This document shows, piece by piece, positions 1 through 13,911 of a stretch of 64,000 nt of DNA (positions are counted from its first letter, which is position 1; each line of letters opens with the position of its first letter). The position numbers and the translations under genes are program-made. Source of the stretch: Maea johnstoni (lineage: Eukaryota; Annelida; Polychaeta; Spionida; Magelonidae). The notes beneath the pieces are model-generated. The model saw nothing but the letters and a program-made list of their open reading frames with translations. It did no database searches and was not told the DNA's origin. Location of the stretch: NCBI GenBank assembly GCA_963942565.1, contig OZ012690.1:15800793-15864792 (forward strand), given 5' to 3'.

Positions 1-1409
1 TGCAGAACTGGCTGTATTTAAGTAGAAGTCTTTTCCTGCACAGTGTGGGTTATTCTAGAGTGAATAGTGTCAATCAGTACTCTATCATAGCCTAGCTACT
101 CATGAGTCGCTAATGTGCCACCTGCTTTGAAATGGGAGGTGATTTTAACATACTTTTCTCCTATTGACAAAAGATAGACGTCATTTAGAAGTGATCATTA
201 CCTAACTGCTGCTGTGTGTCCTGGGGGCAGTAGAACAGTCATGCCGGACCACCAAGGGTTAACACATCGATCTTCAAAACATCCTGGTCTTCTGTTTATG
301 TAAATGGATTTTTGGCCGACAAGTGTGAAATTTGAAAATACTTTTATCAAAATGTGTTAATTGTTTTAATAATAAAAAAAAAATTCCTCACTTATTTCAA
401 GCTATTTTGGGAAAAAATATTGATACATTATTTATTTGGTGTGCTTCAACTTTTTAAGAATTTCTATGGTCACTCTAGGCACAAATAGGTAAGGTAATTA
501 CAATCCCCCCCCCCCCCCCCGCCCCCCTCAACTCACCAATATCAGACGTGTGATATCTTTATACCTAACAGGACACCTGGGTCGTAGGAGTGTCAAATGG
601 TAATAGAACAATATAATTGACTATGAATTGGCAGGTGTTCACTACAGCGTAGTCAATATCCAGAAATTAAGTTTGGATCGAGGGTAGAAAGGGAGCAAAT
701 GACTGTGGCAGCTGCGTGAGCATGTTAGTTGATTCAAGGGCTGGTTGCCCATTGGGCCGCCCGGCAAGAAAATCGGAACTGTTACAAAGTGTGCATAAAC
801 ACACATGGTAACACAGTGGCTACGGGTGAAAAAATAGCAACAATAGAATACTTTTTGGATGGGCATTGAAGGAGATTTTCCGCATGGCCGTACCCAAATA
901 CTGGGGTGTAGGTTCGCTTGTTTTTTTCTGCCAGCTGGTGTTTCTGGCTCTGATTGCACCCGAGCCATACCCGAAAATTATCGTCTGCAACTTCGAAACT
1001 TTTGAGGATAACTCATGAATAATGCCTTGATTTGAGAAATATTTGAAGAAAAGTTGTTGCTTGTGTTCTGATGAGCATTTCTCATTCAGATATCTCCAAA
1101 ATCTATGTTTGTGTTGGAAGTTAACACCAAAAGATGGCAGGCCTTTTTGGCTGTGGCAGTGGTGCATATTAAAGTATGCTTTAAGCTTTGACTATTATAC
1201 ATGCTGATTGAAAGGGAAATGTTTGCATATAGAATTGTATTGCATATAAAGCTGGTAGTACGGTAGATTCCCGGCAACTCCACGTGAACCGTCTCTGGCC
1301 AGAGGCTACGATCAAGTCAGCAGATCTGTGTGCTGAGTGCCTCTTGGTTAAATCATGGAGTGGCCGTCTCACCATTAAACACGGAGCAAGGAGGCTGTGA
1401 TTTAGCATA
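1..1409. other. Non-coding, no gene seen
   Basis: Unique A+T-rich sequence with a C run at 506-522. Minus-strand open frames at 642-1435 overlap each other and show no codon bias or domain. Confidence 0.6.
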
Positions 1410-2440
1410 TTAACCCGTTCATGCCTGAAGCGCACCCAAAAAATGTTCTGACTATTTTGGCGATAACTTTTTCCAAAATTATTGTATGAGAAATGTTAAT
1501 CAGGACCCTTCCAACAACTCTCCTTCAAATATTTTGTGACTTTTTGCGTAATTCTGAAGTTATTTTCAAAAGTGTACTAGGTCCAGACGACTCTTGTCAA
1601 CGTGAATGGGTTAGGTGCTGTAAAGCACGACCATTTACCTGCTTGATCAGTTACGGACAGGTGTGTCCTCGGAATCAAAGTTCTGGATCAAATATCCATA
1701 TTGTACCCGCTGAAAAGCACAGAAAACTCACATCTGTAAAGGGTGAAAAGAGTTTAACCCATTCATGCTCAGAATCTTGAGAGATGACGTCTGCATGCAA
1801 TGATACTTTTGAAAATAATTATTTCGCTAAAAATGATTAATTCGCAATTTCTTTGATGGGGAGTTGTTTGTTAGATTTTGATGAACATTTCTCCTTCAAA
1901 TATTTTTCATAAGAGTCTTTTATAGAGGAGATATTACCAAAATTGTCAGGACATTTTTTTTTTGGAAAAAGCTGGGATGAATGGGTTAAAACCCACATCT
2001 GTTCTCTCTGGGCTTATAAAAGGAGTGTGGATAAAAGGCGCGAGTCAATCACACCAAAATACTTGAGAATAAATAAAAGTTATTATACACAATTCTTCGC
2101 TGGATGAAGGCCCGAATAAAGAACCTGTATCGCTAAAGAATATCTGAAAGATGCTGATATTGAGTACCGAGCAACAACTTTCGTGATGGACATTTATTTT
2201 TTTAACCTATACATGCCTCCAGGGCCCAAAAATGCCTGACAATCTTGGCGATTTCTTTCCAGCGAAAAACATATTTTCATATGCATTTGAAGAAGAAATG
2301 TTTATCAGAACAAAACCAACAACTTTCCTTGAAATATTTTGTTTGTCCATGTTTTATTCCAAAGAAATCTTCATAAGTATCATTGATCCAGACGTAAGAT
2401 TCCAAAAAAAAAAGAAAGCTTCTTAGCATGATTGGGTTTA
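1410..2440. mobile_element. Three adjacent family II MITE copies
   Basis: Copies lie at 1410-1614 (TTAACCCGTTCATGCC...GTGAATGGGTTAG), 1754-1989 (TTAACCCATTCATGC...GATGAATGGGTTAA) and 2202-2440 (TTAACCTATACATGCC...GATTGGGTTTA). Their bodies share AAATGTTNATCAG, then CAACTCTCCTTCAAATATTT. Several family members also carry AATATTTGAAGGAGA, which is complementary to that, giving an internal stem-loop. No coding capacity. Confidence 0.6.
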
Positions 2441-2863
2441 CATTAGGTCTGGGAATCTGTCTGGTCTATTCAAACAATGCTGAGGTTGTTTAACAATGGT
2501 CCTGACAACCACTTTAATTTAAAGAAACATGTTCAGTAAAAGTATTCAAAATCAGATTTTACTTCTGATGACGGATGACTTTGCTATGAGCCAAATTGCT
2601 CCATAACTTGACAAAAGAGTGAAGTTCAGCAAATGCTCACTTGAAAAAATTAAGTGCATCATAACAGTCAACTATTAAACTTTATTTCTGTTGATTTTGC
2701 TGGAGATAATGTTGCATTTCTTAAGGGCTTGTCAAATAAAGTCAGCACAGGGGCTTTTTATGAAGCTCTGTGTTTATAAAGTAAACTCTTAGTAGTTTTT
2801 GTGCTATATCTCATCTACTAGTCTCGTTCAGCGATATTACAGTGTTTCGCTAGAAATCGTGTC

Positions 2864-3080
2864 TTAACCCTTGTGCTGCTGGTGGCTAATTTGATCAATA
2901 CAAAATAATGTGAAAAAAACTGAAAAATGACCGAACCCCTGGCAAATGGATTACTCATCTGAGAGTACTCGGCGAGACCTTTCTAATGAATACCCAAGAT
3001 GATAGGGTTTAGATGATTTTCAAGGATTTTTGAGTTCTTGTGTCCTCATACAAAAGTAGTCTCAGCATTGAAAGGGTTAA
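2864..3080 (-). mobile_element. piggyBac-like MITE, family I
   Basis: TTAACCCTTGTGCTGCTGG at the left and GCATTGAAAGGGTTAA at the right give TTAA-CCCTT...AAGGG-TTAA ends. The 217-bp body matches the copies listed at 16167, 21543, 27586, 28790, 36211, 40778 and 59275. TTAA duplications with CCC...GGG termini are the hallmark of piggyBac elements; no transposase is present. Confidence 0.65.
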
Positions 3081-3430
3081 CTCTCCTTGTTATCTCGATG
3101 GAAAACAATGTAACAGCAATACTGTTATCTTAATCTGCTTTTTCGCATCAATAGAGATTTTTTGAGATAAAAGGGGAATTTCCATATGTTTTTTTGTTGG
3201 TCGTATTTGCATTCTCTCTTCTGTGGGTTTGTTTGTTTTCATTCCAAGGATAAAAAAGGGAAACCCATCATTCAATATGTAGCTCATAAACTCATGTATT
3301 GATTTTGCACATAGTTGTAATACTTCCCTCTTTTTGACATGCTTTTTTGGTCTCTATGTATCCGACCTAGGTCGCCATGCCCTGAATTCTGTCTGAAATA
3401 TGATAGGACCATTATGTAAATACATTATGC

Positions 3431-3462
<32 letters not shown>

Positions 3463-3467
3463 TATAT

Positions 3468-3523
<56 letters not shown>

Positions 3524-3545
3524 ATACATATATATATATATATAT
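3431..3545. repeat. (TA)n microsatellite abutting assembly gap
   Basis: AT repeat with occasional AA/TT breaks. It runs directly into 200 N, so the true length is unknown. Confidence 0.95.
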
Positions 3546-3745
3546 NNNNNNNNNNNNNNNNNNNNNNNNNNNNNNNNNNNNNNNNNNNNNNNNNNNNNNN
3601 NNNNNNNNNNNNNNNNNNNNNNNNNNNNNNNNNNNNNNNNNNNNNNNNNNNNNNNNNNNNNNNNNNNNNNNNNNNNNNNNNNNNNNNNNNNNNNNNNNNN
3701 NNNNNNNNNNNNNNNNNNNNNNNNNNNNNNNNNNNNNNNNNNNNN
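3546..3745. other. Assembly gap (200 N)
   Basis: Exactly 200 unknown bases, which suggests a standard-size gap rather than a measured one. It follows a (TA)n tract that probably broke the assembly. Confidence 0.99.
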
Positions 3746-4556
3746 ACAGATTCTGGTGATTAAATGATACATGATCATTATTTGAGGTTCGAAATGTAAT
3801 ATCATCCATCCAAGAGTCTTTCAAGTGCACTGCTAGATTTAGAAATAAAAAAAACATTGTTAAAAAAAAATCAAACCTGCACACAAACTTCAGAGTCTTC
3901 TGTACTTACAAAACGGTTTTTGGACTCGACATTCTTTGGACAAATCTGCTTATTGTATGCACCGAAGAAAGTCCCCCATTCCCACCATTCAGAGGCTGGA
4001 GATTGCATTGTGTGTCTGCATTCAGGATTCCTCAATTGAACTTTTGGCCCACCTGAGCAATTTTGTGTGCTTTGAGAGTCGTAGTAATGATCATCCCAAG
4101 AGTTTGGCTGATAAGGCGCCCGAGTGAGCAGGGTTTAATTTGGGTGTGCGTGAGCCCTCGCCCCCTCGTATTGTCTGGCTCTGAGGGCGAGAACTGCGCT
4201 GTTTTGGCCCTGGCACCCACTCAGGTAGACGAGATTTCCAAATGGCTGGCTCGAAGGGTGTTTCATAGCGTGTGTGGTTCGTATGTGTGACTGCCGGCAT
4301 GGGCACAGGGTGTTGAAGGGTGCTGGGGGGTGCTGAGGCAAACCCAAAGTGGGTACAGCTCAGTTGGCTGGGGCCAGTTGTATGTGTGCTCGTGTAAATG
4401 AGGCATTTGGGGGCCACACTTGTGGGTAATTGCTCAAAAGTTGCAAGCTTCCTTGCCATATACTTGCTTTCACAGTACAAATGTATTGGAAATCCCTTTA
4501 ATAGGTAACATTTGTTGTTGAGTTATTTTATGGAAACATACTACATTCAAAATTCT

Positions 4557-4880
4557 AAAGCTACTTTCTTCCAAAGCACATGGATGCAAAGATTTTTAAA
4601 AACCATCTAAACCTTGTCATGTTGGTATTCATTGGATAGCTCTCGCTAAGCACTCTCAGATGAGTACCCATGTGCCAGGGTTTCAGTTACTTCTCATGAC
4701 TTTGTATTGGTAAAACCTGAACAATTAATGAAACCCTGTCACATTGGTACTCATCTGAGGGTACTCAATGAGGGCTATCCAACGATTATTACCGACATGA
4801 CAGGGTTAAGATGTTTTTCAAAAATCTTTGCTGCGTTTTTGTCCTTCGGACGAAAGTAGCCTCAGCATTGGAATGGTTAA
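4557..4880. mobile_element. Inverted pair of truncated family I MITE copies
   Basis: 4557-4725 is a + oriented copy lacking its right end. 4728-4880 is a reverse copy ending GCATTGGAATGGTTAA. Together they make a large imperfect inverted repeat. Confidence 0.6.
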
Positions 4881-5970
4881 GAGTGGGGGTGGGGGATTTT
4901 TGATCCTGAATGGCGGAATGCCATAACTGCTGTAGAAACCTAATCCCTCCTCACAGGAATCCATACCAGCGCAGTCTTAATATAAAGTACAATTGACTAT
5001 TTCTACTTCCACAAACAAAATCTTCATTAGCTAAATGACTCTATCATTATCTCTAAGCTGTCACAATAAATTCCATTAATATGTTCAAATTTGCATAACA
5101 TTTACACATGGCTGGTTTCTTGGCAATATCGGCAATATCGTGCTGTAACGAATTAATTCCAAGGTATTTCTCGGCTTCGCAGAAAAACTGGTTCTTTAGG
5201 TACGGTGACGTCCACAAGGTCAAGGTCGTTTTTGCGAGTTCAAGGTCAATCTGTCAGAGTTTATTTCTCCATTTGGCATTTAATTCAAGGAATTATAATT
5301 ATAGCCCATTTCGCTGGTGTTAAGTGAACTATACAAAATTATGCATCTTTTACCAACTTTTTTCACAGGGCATTGAGTGGTAATATAAAGGATATAGAAT
5401 GCTTGGTGAATACTTTTTTCGACTGTGTAATTATCTCAAGAGAATTGTATCATGTTTTTGGAATGTTTAACCATCTGACTAAAAAATCAGAAATGCTTTT
5501 GAATTAAGCAGACATAGGATGAAATCGTATATACAACAGAACCTAATAATTACTTTAATAATTCATATTGAAATAGGTTCTAAACAAGAACATTTCAAAA
5601 GATTTTGTTTTTGATTACATATCAGTAACTAGATCTTTATGATATAAAGAAATATAAATGAAGAAAAAAACTACAAATAGTTTCCTTAACAATATAGTCA
5701 TTGCATGAATATCTTCTAAAAGTTTTTACAATAAATGTAAGCAATACTGCTTTTGAATTGTATTTTGTAATACTTTAGATGTAAAATGTTCAGTATTCAT
5801 CATTTCAATACTTCAAAACAAAGAATTGAAAATGGTGTTTTCTTCATTTTCATCCATTACAAAGTTCCTGATGATGCATTTCTTCAGACCAGTCTTAATA
5901 CCCTTTGGTCATTATAATATTAAAGGATAACTTGGTGACATATTGTGACTCTCATGTCTGTAAAGGACAG

Positions 5971-5971
<1 letters not shown>

Positions 5972-6002
<31 letters not shown>
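5972..6002. repeat. (TA)n microsatellite
   Basis: About 15 uninterrupted AT units. Confidence 0.95.
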
Positions 6003-6005
<3 letters not shown>

Positions 6006-6489
6006 CATCCCTTAATATAAGATGTTTCTTTTTATAGGAAGGTTTCAAAACTGTCAATCGTCTATAAAAAGTACATATATATGTTATTTGTATGAAATTA
6101 AGTCAAACTCTCAGACACACTTTTCTTTATATAGGTTTAATTTTTATGTTTTCTTCCAAGTTTGTTTGAATAGAAGTCATATAAATCCACTGCCCCTTTG
6201 ATGTTTGACTCCATAGGACTTAAATAGAGGTTTTTAGAATTTGTCACTATAGTCCAATAACAAAGAATGTTTTCTTTAAATTTTCTTTCAAAAAAGATTT
6301 TCCCATCACCTGGGTCTGAATACGGCAAGATTCGAAAAAATCCAACGTATGTTTTCAGTTAATCCGGTCGAGGGGAGATAAGAAATGTTTTGTGGTTAAC
6401 AACAAAGGACATATTTCTTGAATTCCCCTAAGAAATTTTCATTAAATAATGTTAATTTTATGTATTCTAATTTGTTTTTTGCGAGCTCC

Positions 6490-8230
6490 AGTCAGCTGTA
6501 TGTATATTGGCATGTTGCGGTCGTCGGCCATATTTTCTAGGTGTCAAGAATGCGTACGGTAGCACGCTTCGCCCGTAAACACACGACACTAATAACCCAG
6601 CAATAATGAAAGCGCGCTGTCTAGCATGCATATGGAGACCACAATACCGGAGTAGGCATGGTTCCTTGTCCAGCTCTCCCGGCGCACGCGATACAAAAGG
6701 GTCCCGGGGAATGCATTGTCGGGGAGCTGTTTTCAGGGTGGTTCTTTAGCAGATGGCTGGAGAAAAATCTTAACAATTGCATGAAATGACTCATGCTCCC
6801 TCCGTAGCTAAATCACGGACGGGACGCACGGAGGGGGCGACAGTTCCTCGTCTTAGAGTACGTCTGAAAAGGGTTAAACGTGAGCCGCCCTTAAAAGCGA
6901 CTTGATGAATGGGGGAGCGGGCCGGTAATGATGGGGTGATAATTCCCCGCTTTTAGAGCCCTGCATCGAAAGGTTGCCCAAATGCCCTTCTCCGCTGACC
7001 TTTGACCCCATGACTTTTCCATCTGGTTTTTATGCCGTTTTTCTCGGTTGCAGCCATCCATGGAATTAAACTCCTTTCTTTGCCGGCAAAGAAAAGGACT
7101 TGAGATCTTTGGACTGCTCACTGTGCTCTGGGCCTCCCGTGAAAAAGCCCAGTCGTATTCCTTTGTGTTTCGGTCGAGATGCCCGAGAGACGCCCGACAC
7201 CACTGCATCCCGACCATTATAGCCCCCAGCTAAAACCATTTTTATGTCTGTAGAAAATGGTGTCCCCTGTTATAAATTGTCTTTTTACTTATCTCGCAAA
7301 ATCGGCCAATCGCTGGCCTCTATAATACCTGTAGGGCCGTGATGGATTGGTAATGAAACGTCGTCGTACAAAGCGAATGTTACTATTCAACTTAAGATAA
7401 GACCTTTATTTCGCGTCTCCAGGCCAATCGTTGACACCTGGACCGACTCTCGACGCTCCCTAATCTCATTTCATGCCAAGGGGGATGGCGGAAATTACTC
7501 TTTGTGTGCTCGATACAAAATTTCATTTTCTATGCATCTGTTCTTTAGTGCGACGGGCTCTCCTTTTTAGACATTCCGCGTGAAAATTTGACACTTTTCA
7601 TGATTTTAAATGTAATAAAAGGTGGTCCGCCCATCAGCATCTGTTAGCGTTGTTTGTAGGCACTCTTAGGTGCGACGGAGGAGAGATGATACCGTTTTCC
7701 GTGGCTATTCTGTTACCGCTTGTAATTTAACTTCACCACACTCCATTAAACAAGGGAATTGCACGATTTCATTACCCCTCCTACACAATGCTTCATAAAA
7801 GCTTACAATAACTTCTTAGTCGACTCGCTGAAAAAAACAGATAATCACTCCCGCTGTGATAATAGAGCAGCGGACATTATGCGCCACTATCTCTTCATCC
7901 TGAATTAAAGTTTCGCTGACCCTCCGAGCAGAACTCAAAGCAAATGTGCGAAGGTATGGTTTATCTACCATGATTGGTAATTACGTAGCAAGTGATTCCA
8001 TGTCACCGGGACAATGCTCTTGAGCATTAACGAGTGTGGTTTTTGTGGTGGGCCTATGTCACTGTACGACATGCCCGGGGACATTCTTACAGCGATCATT
8101 ATGGGATGTTACGGCTTAGGGAACACCGAGTAGCGATGGCTACTACTTTACGACAACGAAAGCCTTCAGATTGCCTACAGACAATTCTAGCGCTTTGTCC
8201 CGCTTTTTATGGAGTCAACGAGGAGTAGAG
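6490..8230. other. Complex GC-balanced island, possible regulatory
   Basis: Free of simple repeats for 1.7 kb and noticeably richer in CpG and complex sequence than the flanks. Holds the DR1-type motif at 6996. Open frames of 60-108 codons on both strands are mutually overlapping and unconvincing. Candidate cis-regulatory island within a probable dach intron. Confidence 0.35.
6996..7008 (-). promoter_or_regulatory. DR1-type nuclear receptor motif
   Basis: TGACCTTTGACCC is the reverse complement of GGGTCAAAGGTCA, two half sites spaced by one base. It lies in a unique GC-balanced island (6490-8230). Motif match only. Confidence 0.35.
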
Positions 8231-8883
8231 GGTGGGGGCATCATTTTAGGAAACTTTATATACATGCACCCATAACTAACTTCCCTTCACATTTCCTGAT
8301 AAGAACTTAAGTATCATTAGATTATCAGGTATCAGCTCACACTACAGTAAGCATCTTAATGCTTTAATGACCCTTAAATAAACTGCTTCCCTTGTTGATT
8401 TTTTTCACTATTTATGTTTTTACAATTACTGGATGTAGTTTTCTGTATTGAATAGTTTTGTGTTGATTACAAGTGTTAGGAATCCCTCGTTTGCATAAGA
8501 CAGGTAGCTTGAGGATTTATACACTCTTCTCTGAATACCTCAGCAAGATCATTGCATAATACAGGTAAATATTTGTATTGCTGCAGGGGGGGGGGGGGGG
8601 GGCTGTCTTTCTTGCTGTCACTTCAAACCATCTCAGTAGCAGTACTCATGGCCCATGTTTTCTTAGATGTCCTGACCAATTTGTAAAATGTGGATAATTG
8701 CACGAATTTGTAATAGTTTTGGAAATTGTGGGATTTATACTTTTTTGAGATGGTCCTCAGACAACAATTGTGACATGTGTTTAACAACAATATGTCATCG
8801 AACTTCTCTATGAAGTAGGACCGTTCATCACTTAATGAAGGATGACTGTATAGAAAATCACTGTTCAGCAATTTTCTGAAAGC

Positions 8884-9191
<308 letters not shown>

Positions 9192-10169
9192 GTCAATTAA
9201 GTGTAATACAGTACCCACACCTGTAACACTACATGCATTTCCATATGACTGGACAGATGAGGCAGGCAGGCTGGCTGGCCGGCCGACTTAGCGGGGAAGG
9301 AAGAGGTAATTGTCGTGGGGAATTGAAAAGGGTTTTTGGTTCATCTCCCTGATCCCAATCCTACATGTCATTCCCCCACCCTTGAGAGCTGACAGATCAT
9401 TAGGAGTCCTTGTCAAAGCAGGTGAATAAATACCTTGTTAATTGTTTTTCGCACACCTGGGCAAGTTATTTCAAGTTGGTCTGCAGCGGCTCTGCATCAT
9501 AACTTCTCATCACGATGTGTGGCTTAATTACTTTTCTCCCTTTCGCTACTACCTGTAACAGGTGCGGCAATCTCGCCATGCCTAATCCTTTTTGCGGCCA
9601 CAATAGGCATTTACAGGCAATTTCACCCTGAGACTAATGGCCGGCGTGATTATGATATGTTCGCAAGAGTGGGATGGATATATGTGGGAGTGGGATATGG
9701 GACCGTTCCAACTTTTTGCCACACTCTAGAAGAAAGTCTGTAAAAAGTTTGATTGTGCATCCCTGTGTAACTATGAGGAGACAATCTTTGAATTCTGAAA
9801 TCTGATAATTACTTGATGGAGGGAGGTTGTATGGGGAATTAATAAATAATTCCTCATACAACAATATAACAATATTGTTATTTTGTGTTGCTGAAGTTTA
9901 TTTAAAAAGGGCAACCATATTTGAACTCTACTTTAAATTGGGCTTCTAGATTCATTTTGCAGTTTTTATATTTGGAAAGTTTTTATTCAATAATCAATAT
10001 AATTAAGGAGACATTACATTATATTTTACATCCAGACATTAAGGTTAGGGTATCTTAATCTACTTGGTCTTTTTTGGTTAGAAATGCAAAAACAGCATGT
10101 CCTGAAAAAGATGATTTTGTATGTCTTATTCGCTAAAATGATTAGTATATGCCAATAGGGGTTCTGGCC

Positions 10170-10530
10170 ACTCATTGAACTGACCACTGGTCAACTCAGA
10201 CCCCTTGGTATACTGACCAGTATATGTGCTGTCACCACTAGGTGAATTGACTGCTAGGTGAATTGATCACTAGGTAAATTGAGCACTAGGTGGACTAACC
10301 AGCAAGTGTATTGACCATTAGCTATACTGACCACTAGCTTTACTTACCACTAGTTGTTCTCACCATTAAATAAACAAACCAAAAAGTATACTGACCACAA
10401 GGTGAACTGGCCAGTAGTAATACTGACCACTAGGTTACTACTATTGGGTGAACTTTCAATTGGTGTACTGACCACTAGACATTCTGACCATTCGATGAGT
10501 TCGGTGACCACCAGGTGTATTTTCTCGTTA
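10170..10530. repeat. Degenerate minisatellite, ~16-bp unit
   Basis: Units of the form GTGAATTGATCACTAG repeat about 20 times with heavy divergence (CCACTAGGTGAATTG, CCATTAGCTATACTG, CCACTAGCTTTACTT). No gene. Confidence 0.8.
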
Positions 10531-10839
10531 GTCACAGGTGGACAATCTATTGTCTGAAGAGAACTCAGTAAATCAGGCCTTAATTGGTAGCATATCTTGG
10601 GGATGGCAATAAACTAGAATAAACTACATAAAATTACTCCTAATGTCTTGGTAGCATGAAGATATTTCATCTCCAGCAAAAATGAATTACCTCGCTATCA
10701 CTCATAATGCGAATGTCTAATGATGTATAGGGGAGGCTGCCGCAGCAGACATCACCTGTGGAAGACAATAGACTACTGGAGACAATGCTCCAGATCAGTG
10801 GCGGCGGCAGCGCTCATGCCTAACTACTGCATGGCGTAT

Positions 10840-11010
10840 TGATAGATGCATTGTTTTTTCATTGTTGGTAAAACAATTGTAAAAATTCCTACCTGCTCTC
10901 TAGGGTGGTTATGGACGCTAGGTAAATTGATAGATGCACTGTTTTCTCATTGTTGGTAAAACAATTGTAAAAATTCCTACCACTCCCTAGGGTGGTTATG
11001 GAGCTATGAT
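10840..11010. repeat. Tandem duplication, 88-bp unit
   Basis: TGATAGATGCAYTGTTTT...CTAGGGTGGTTATGG occurs twice in a row with few differences. Confidence 0.9.
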
Positions 11011-11019
11011 AAATCTATT

Positions 11020-12830
11020 TTTTTGTCGACCAAGCCAGACGTAGCAGTACTTCTCAGTGTGGTATCAAATAAAGAGATTACAAGAGCAGATAAGTCATGT
11101 TTCATGATCGTTTTTATATTGGTTGTGGTTATGGGCAGGTGACTCCTATCACTTTTTTTCTTAGAGAAACGTACATGCAGGTATGCTCACTGATGAATCA
11201 GTGCTTTTCAGTATTCCCATAAGAACCCAGTCAGGGTCTTAGCCAGGATTTAGAAAAAGTCCAATTGTTTGTTAGAAAATAGCATTTTAAGAAATTACTC
11301 ACAAAAAATGGAGGATGACATTTTAAGAAATTACTCACAAAAATGGGGAATGAATTTTGAGGCTTTGGGTGTCCAACTGATGCCCAGATGCCCTGCTGGC
11401 TAAGACTTTGGACCCAGTCCTAGTGATGATAGGGTACTGTATATTATATGATATTTTAATGCACTGAAAAGGGTACAAATAGAAGTATGATACCATTTGC
11501 ATCCAATTCCTACTGATAATGATGTGAACACCCTCAAAATGATACCCTGTATACAGGGGTAAGAACCCTAGTATAACATGAGCACCCCATTTTTTTATAG
11601 GGGCAATTTAGGACACATTTACACTGATAGGAGGAACACCCCATCCAGACATCCCATCCCACTAATGGGGTTCCTGAGAGCCTAATATAGAGACAATTCT
11701 CATTGAACACTTGTTGGCAATTTGCTGTGGTAAAGTGCTATATGCTTGATGCTACTTTTCAGTAATTGGCAGTAGGAATTGCGGACCGCAGTTAAATCGC
11801 ACGAAAGTGGTAAAAATTCACTCCATCCTCGGCGAAACTTGTGATGTGATGATGTTCATTTAGATCAGTAATCACTGCTGATTAATCCAGCAAATTACGT
11901 CAAAAAATTAATGGCTTATTGAAGTCATTTAGGAGCTCATTTCCGATGCGAGGATTAACAGGTGTTGTTTACAAAGCGAGCTCATCAGACTAAGTAATAC
12001 GCATTGTAAATCACGCGCTTGTGTAATTAGTCCTCATCATATAGGGGGTGCTTCTGACTGGCGAGCACCCCAGCAGCCGGTGGTACCCTAAAAACCCAAA
12101 ACCCTCTAATGACCTAGTACCCGTTTAACTTGACAAATTCAAAAGTTGAAAATAGCTCTGATTTGTTTTGAGTATTTATTTGTTTTGAGTTTTGATTTGT
12201 TTGGAGTTTTGTTCAGAATTTTTTTGATTCATTTTGAGGTTTATTGTGTTTCAAACAGTTCTTTTCTGTAAAGTTTTTCATATCATAAGCACCATGGTTT
12301 CCAAACTTAAAAAAAAAAAAAAAGGAAATTGGTAGGAAATTCTTTTATGGAAAGTTTCTCATTATAAGTACATTCTTTGTCAAAAGGAAATTGAAAGGAA
12401 AGGTAGTTGACTTTTTGTTCTTGCTTCAAGATTTCATCTTTCAAATTCATATTAGGTAACATTTTTTCTTTATCACCAGTGCGATCACTAGAGAAAAATC
12501 ATTAAGTCCGTATCATATTTTCAAATCAAGTTATTTGATCATTTAGAATGATTTCGGTATATTGTTACTTTTCATATATCACTTTACAAATGAAGACATC
12601 AGGTTATTGTAAACAAGTCAGGCTCAATTAATTTGATTTATTGTTATTTCTAAACAGGTTGAGTTTTGCATCAATAAATCAAATTTAATGTAAAAATCAA
12701 CTGTTGAAATTATCGGTTAATGTTGCCATTTCTGGCTCGCTTAATTTGATTTTTGATACTTTTTATACATGTTAATTTCATCGTCAATAAATCACGGGGG
12801 TGTTAAAATCCATTGATGAAAACATGATCA
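11020..12830. other. Non-coding, no gene seen
   Basis: A short duplicated block (AAGAAATTACTCACAAAAA twice near 11290 and 11325) and TTTGATTTGTTTTGAG-type repeats near 12150. The rest is unique A+T-rich intron. Confidence 0.55.
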
Positions 12831-13160
12831 CCATACCAACCGGGGGCGTATGACTACGACACACACTTAGATCATTTACCTGGTTAAAGCCGAAACATTT
12901 ACGCATCATTGACCCAGGTCAAAGGTCGCGCATGGCAACATTGTCGGCTGCGGTCGCCCAGCTTGATTGGAAGCGGGTACAACCCGTAGACAAAACCCCA
13001 TAGTTCACGCCATTCGCTAACTATATTCTAATCACAGTCTCTGGGCATTGTGGCGCTTGATTGGTTGAGCTATTGTTCGCGAGGAAAGTGGTTTTTCGTT
13101 GACAGCTGGCAGATGGCTGGCCCTGTGGACGTACGTACACGATCATGAGGTGGTGACATG
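12831..13160. other. Complex island, possible regulatory
   Basis: GC-balanced unique sequence with the DR1 motif at 12916 and homeodomain-type TTGATTGG sites. No open frame. Confidence 0.3.
12916..12928 (+). promoter_or_regulatory. DR1-type nuclear receptor motif
   Basis: AGGTCAAAGGTCG is a direct repeat of AGGTCR with one spacer base. It lies in the unique island 12830-13160. Motif match only. Confidence 0.35.
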
Positions 13161-13518
13161 TACTTCTCTTCACTACCGAAAAAAAAATGCCTAACCCAGT
13201 ATAATGGTTTACGCGAAAACCATAACGCCATTGATCAACACTGCATGCCTCTTTATATCATTCTAGTTGCCTCTGTCACTGAAATTATTGTGGTCATGTG
13301 AATTTTGTGAATGTTTTCATATTTGGCGTAATCTTCCAATTTGTCATTTTTCTGCGGACATTGAATGAGTGAAAACACATCATCAACGACCTGTTGATTA
13401 GATGTAAAATTAGACCAGTTATCAGTCCTTCAATAACCTGTATGATTAAACCACAGACTACTCCACTGAGACTACTAATGACCTACTGTGTCACAAGCGT
13501 TCTCTGTAGAGAGTTCTT

Positions 13519-13735
13519 TTAACCCATTAATGCTCAGTCAAGTGCAAAAAGTGCAAAAATATTCTCCAAAAATAAGCCATATTTACAAAATTAGCATATA
13601 AATCTCAACATGTTTGATGGCAGATTTTTTTCAGCAGAACATTCAATCAAAATTTTCATCAAATTTACGATATTTTTTCAAAAATATTTGCATATGTGTC
13701 AGCTTGAGTTGGCACTCTTGGTATGAAAGGGTTAA
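13519..13735. mobile_element. TTAA-flanked MITE, family II/III
   Basis: A 217-bp segment with TTAACCCATTAATGCTCAG at the left and GGTATGAAAGGGTTAA at the right. It has an A+T-rich body without open frames. Confidence 0.55.
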
Positions 13736-13893
13736 TAAGTGTAACTCCTCAGAACCACTCAATTATGTAGATTTTTTGGTTAAAACATTCTAAAAAATGT
13801 ATCTTATTGTTGTTCAAGAGTTTAAGTCACACACATGTTGCACACTGTGATTGATTAGCAAGCGAAAGATGTATTTTGGGGTTCTACATTTTT

Positions 13894-13911
13894 CCCCCTA
13901 GGGGGCAGCAC
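13894..13911. promoter_or_regulatory. CTCF-like motif
   Basis: CCCCCTAGGGGGCAGCAC is close to the CTCF core CCASYAGRKGGCRS, differing at the A. Motif match only. Confidence 0.35.

Larger units (their letters stand above)
3746..6489. other. Non-coding, no gene seen
   Basis: 4118-4440 is a GT/GC-rich unique patch with overlapping short open frames on both strands and no recognisable protein. The rest is A+T-rich apart from the inverted MITE pair and the TA tract. Confidence 0.55.
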
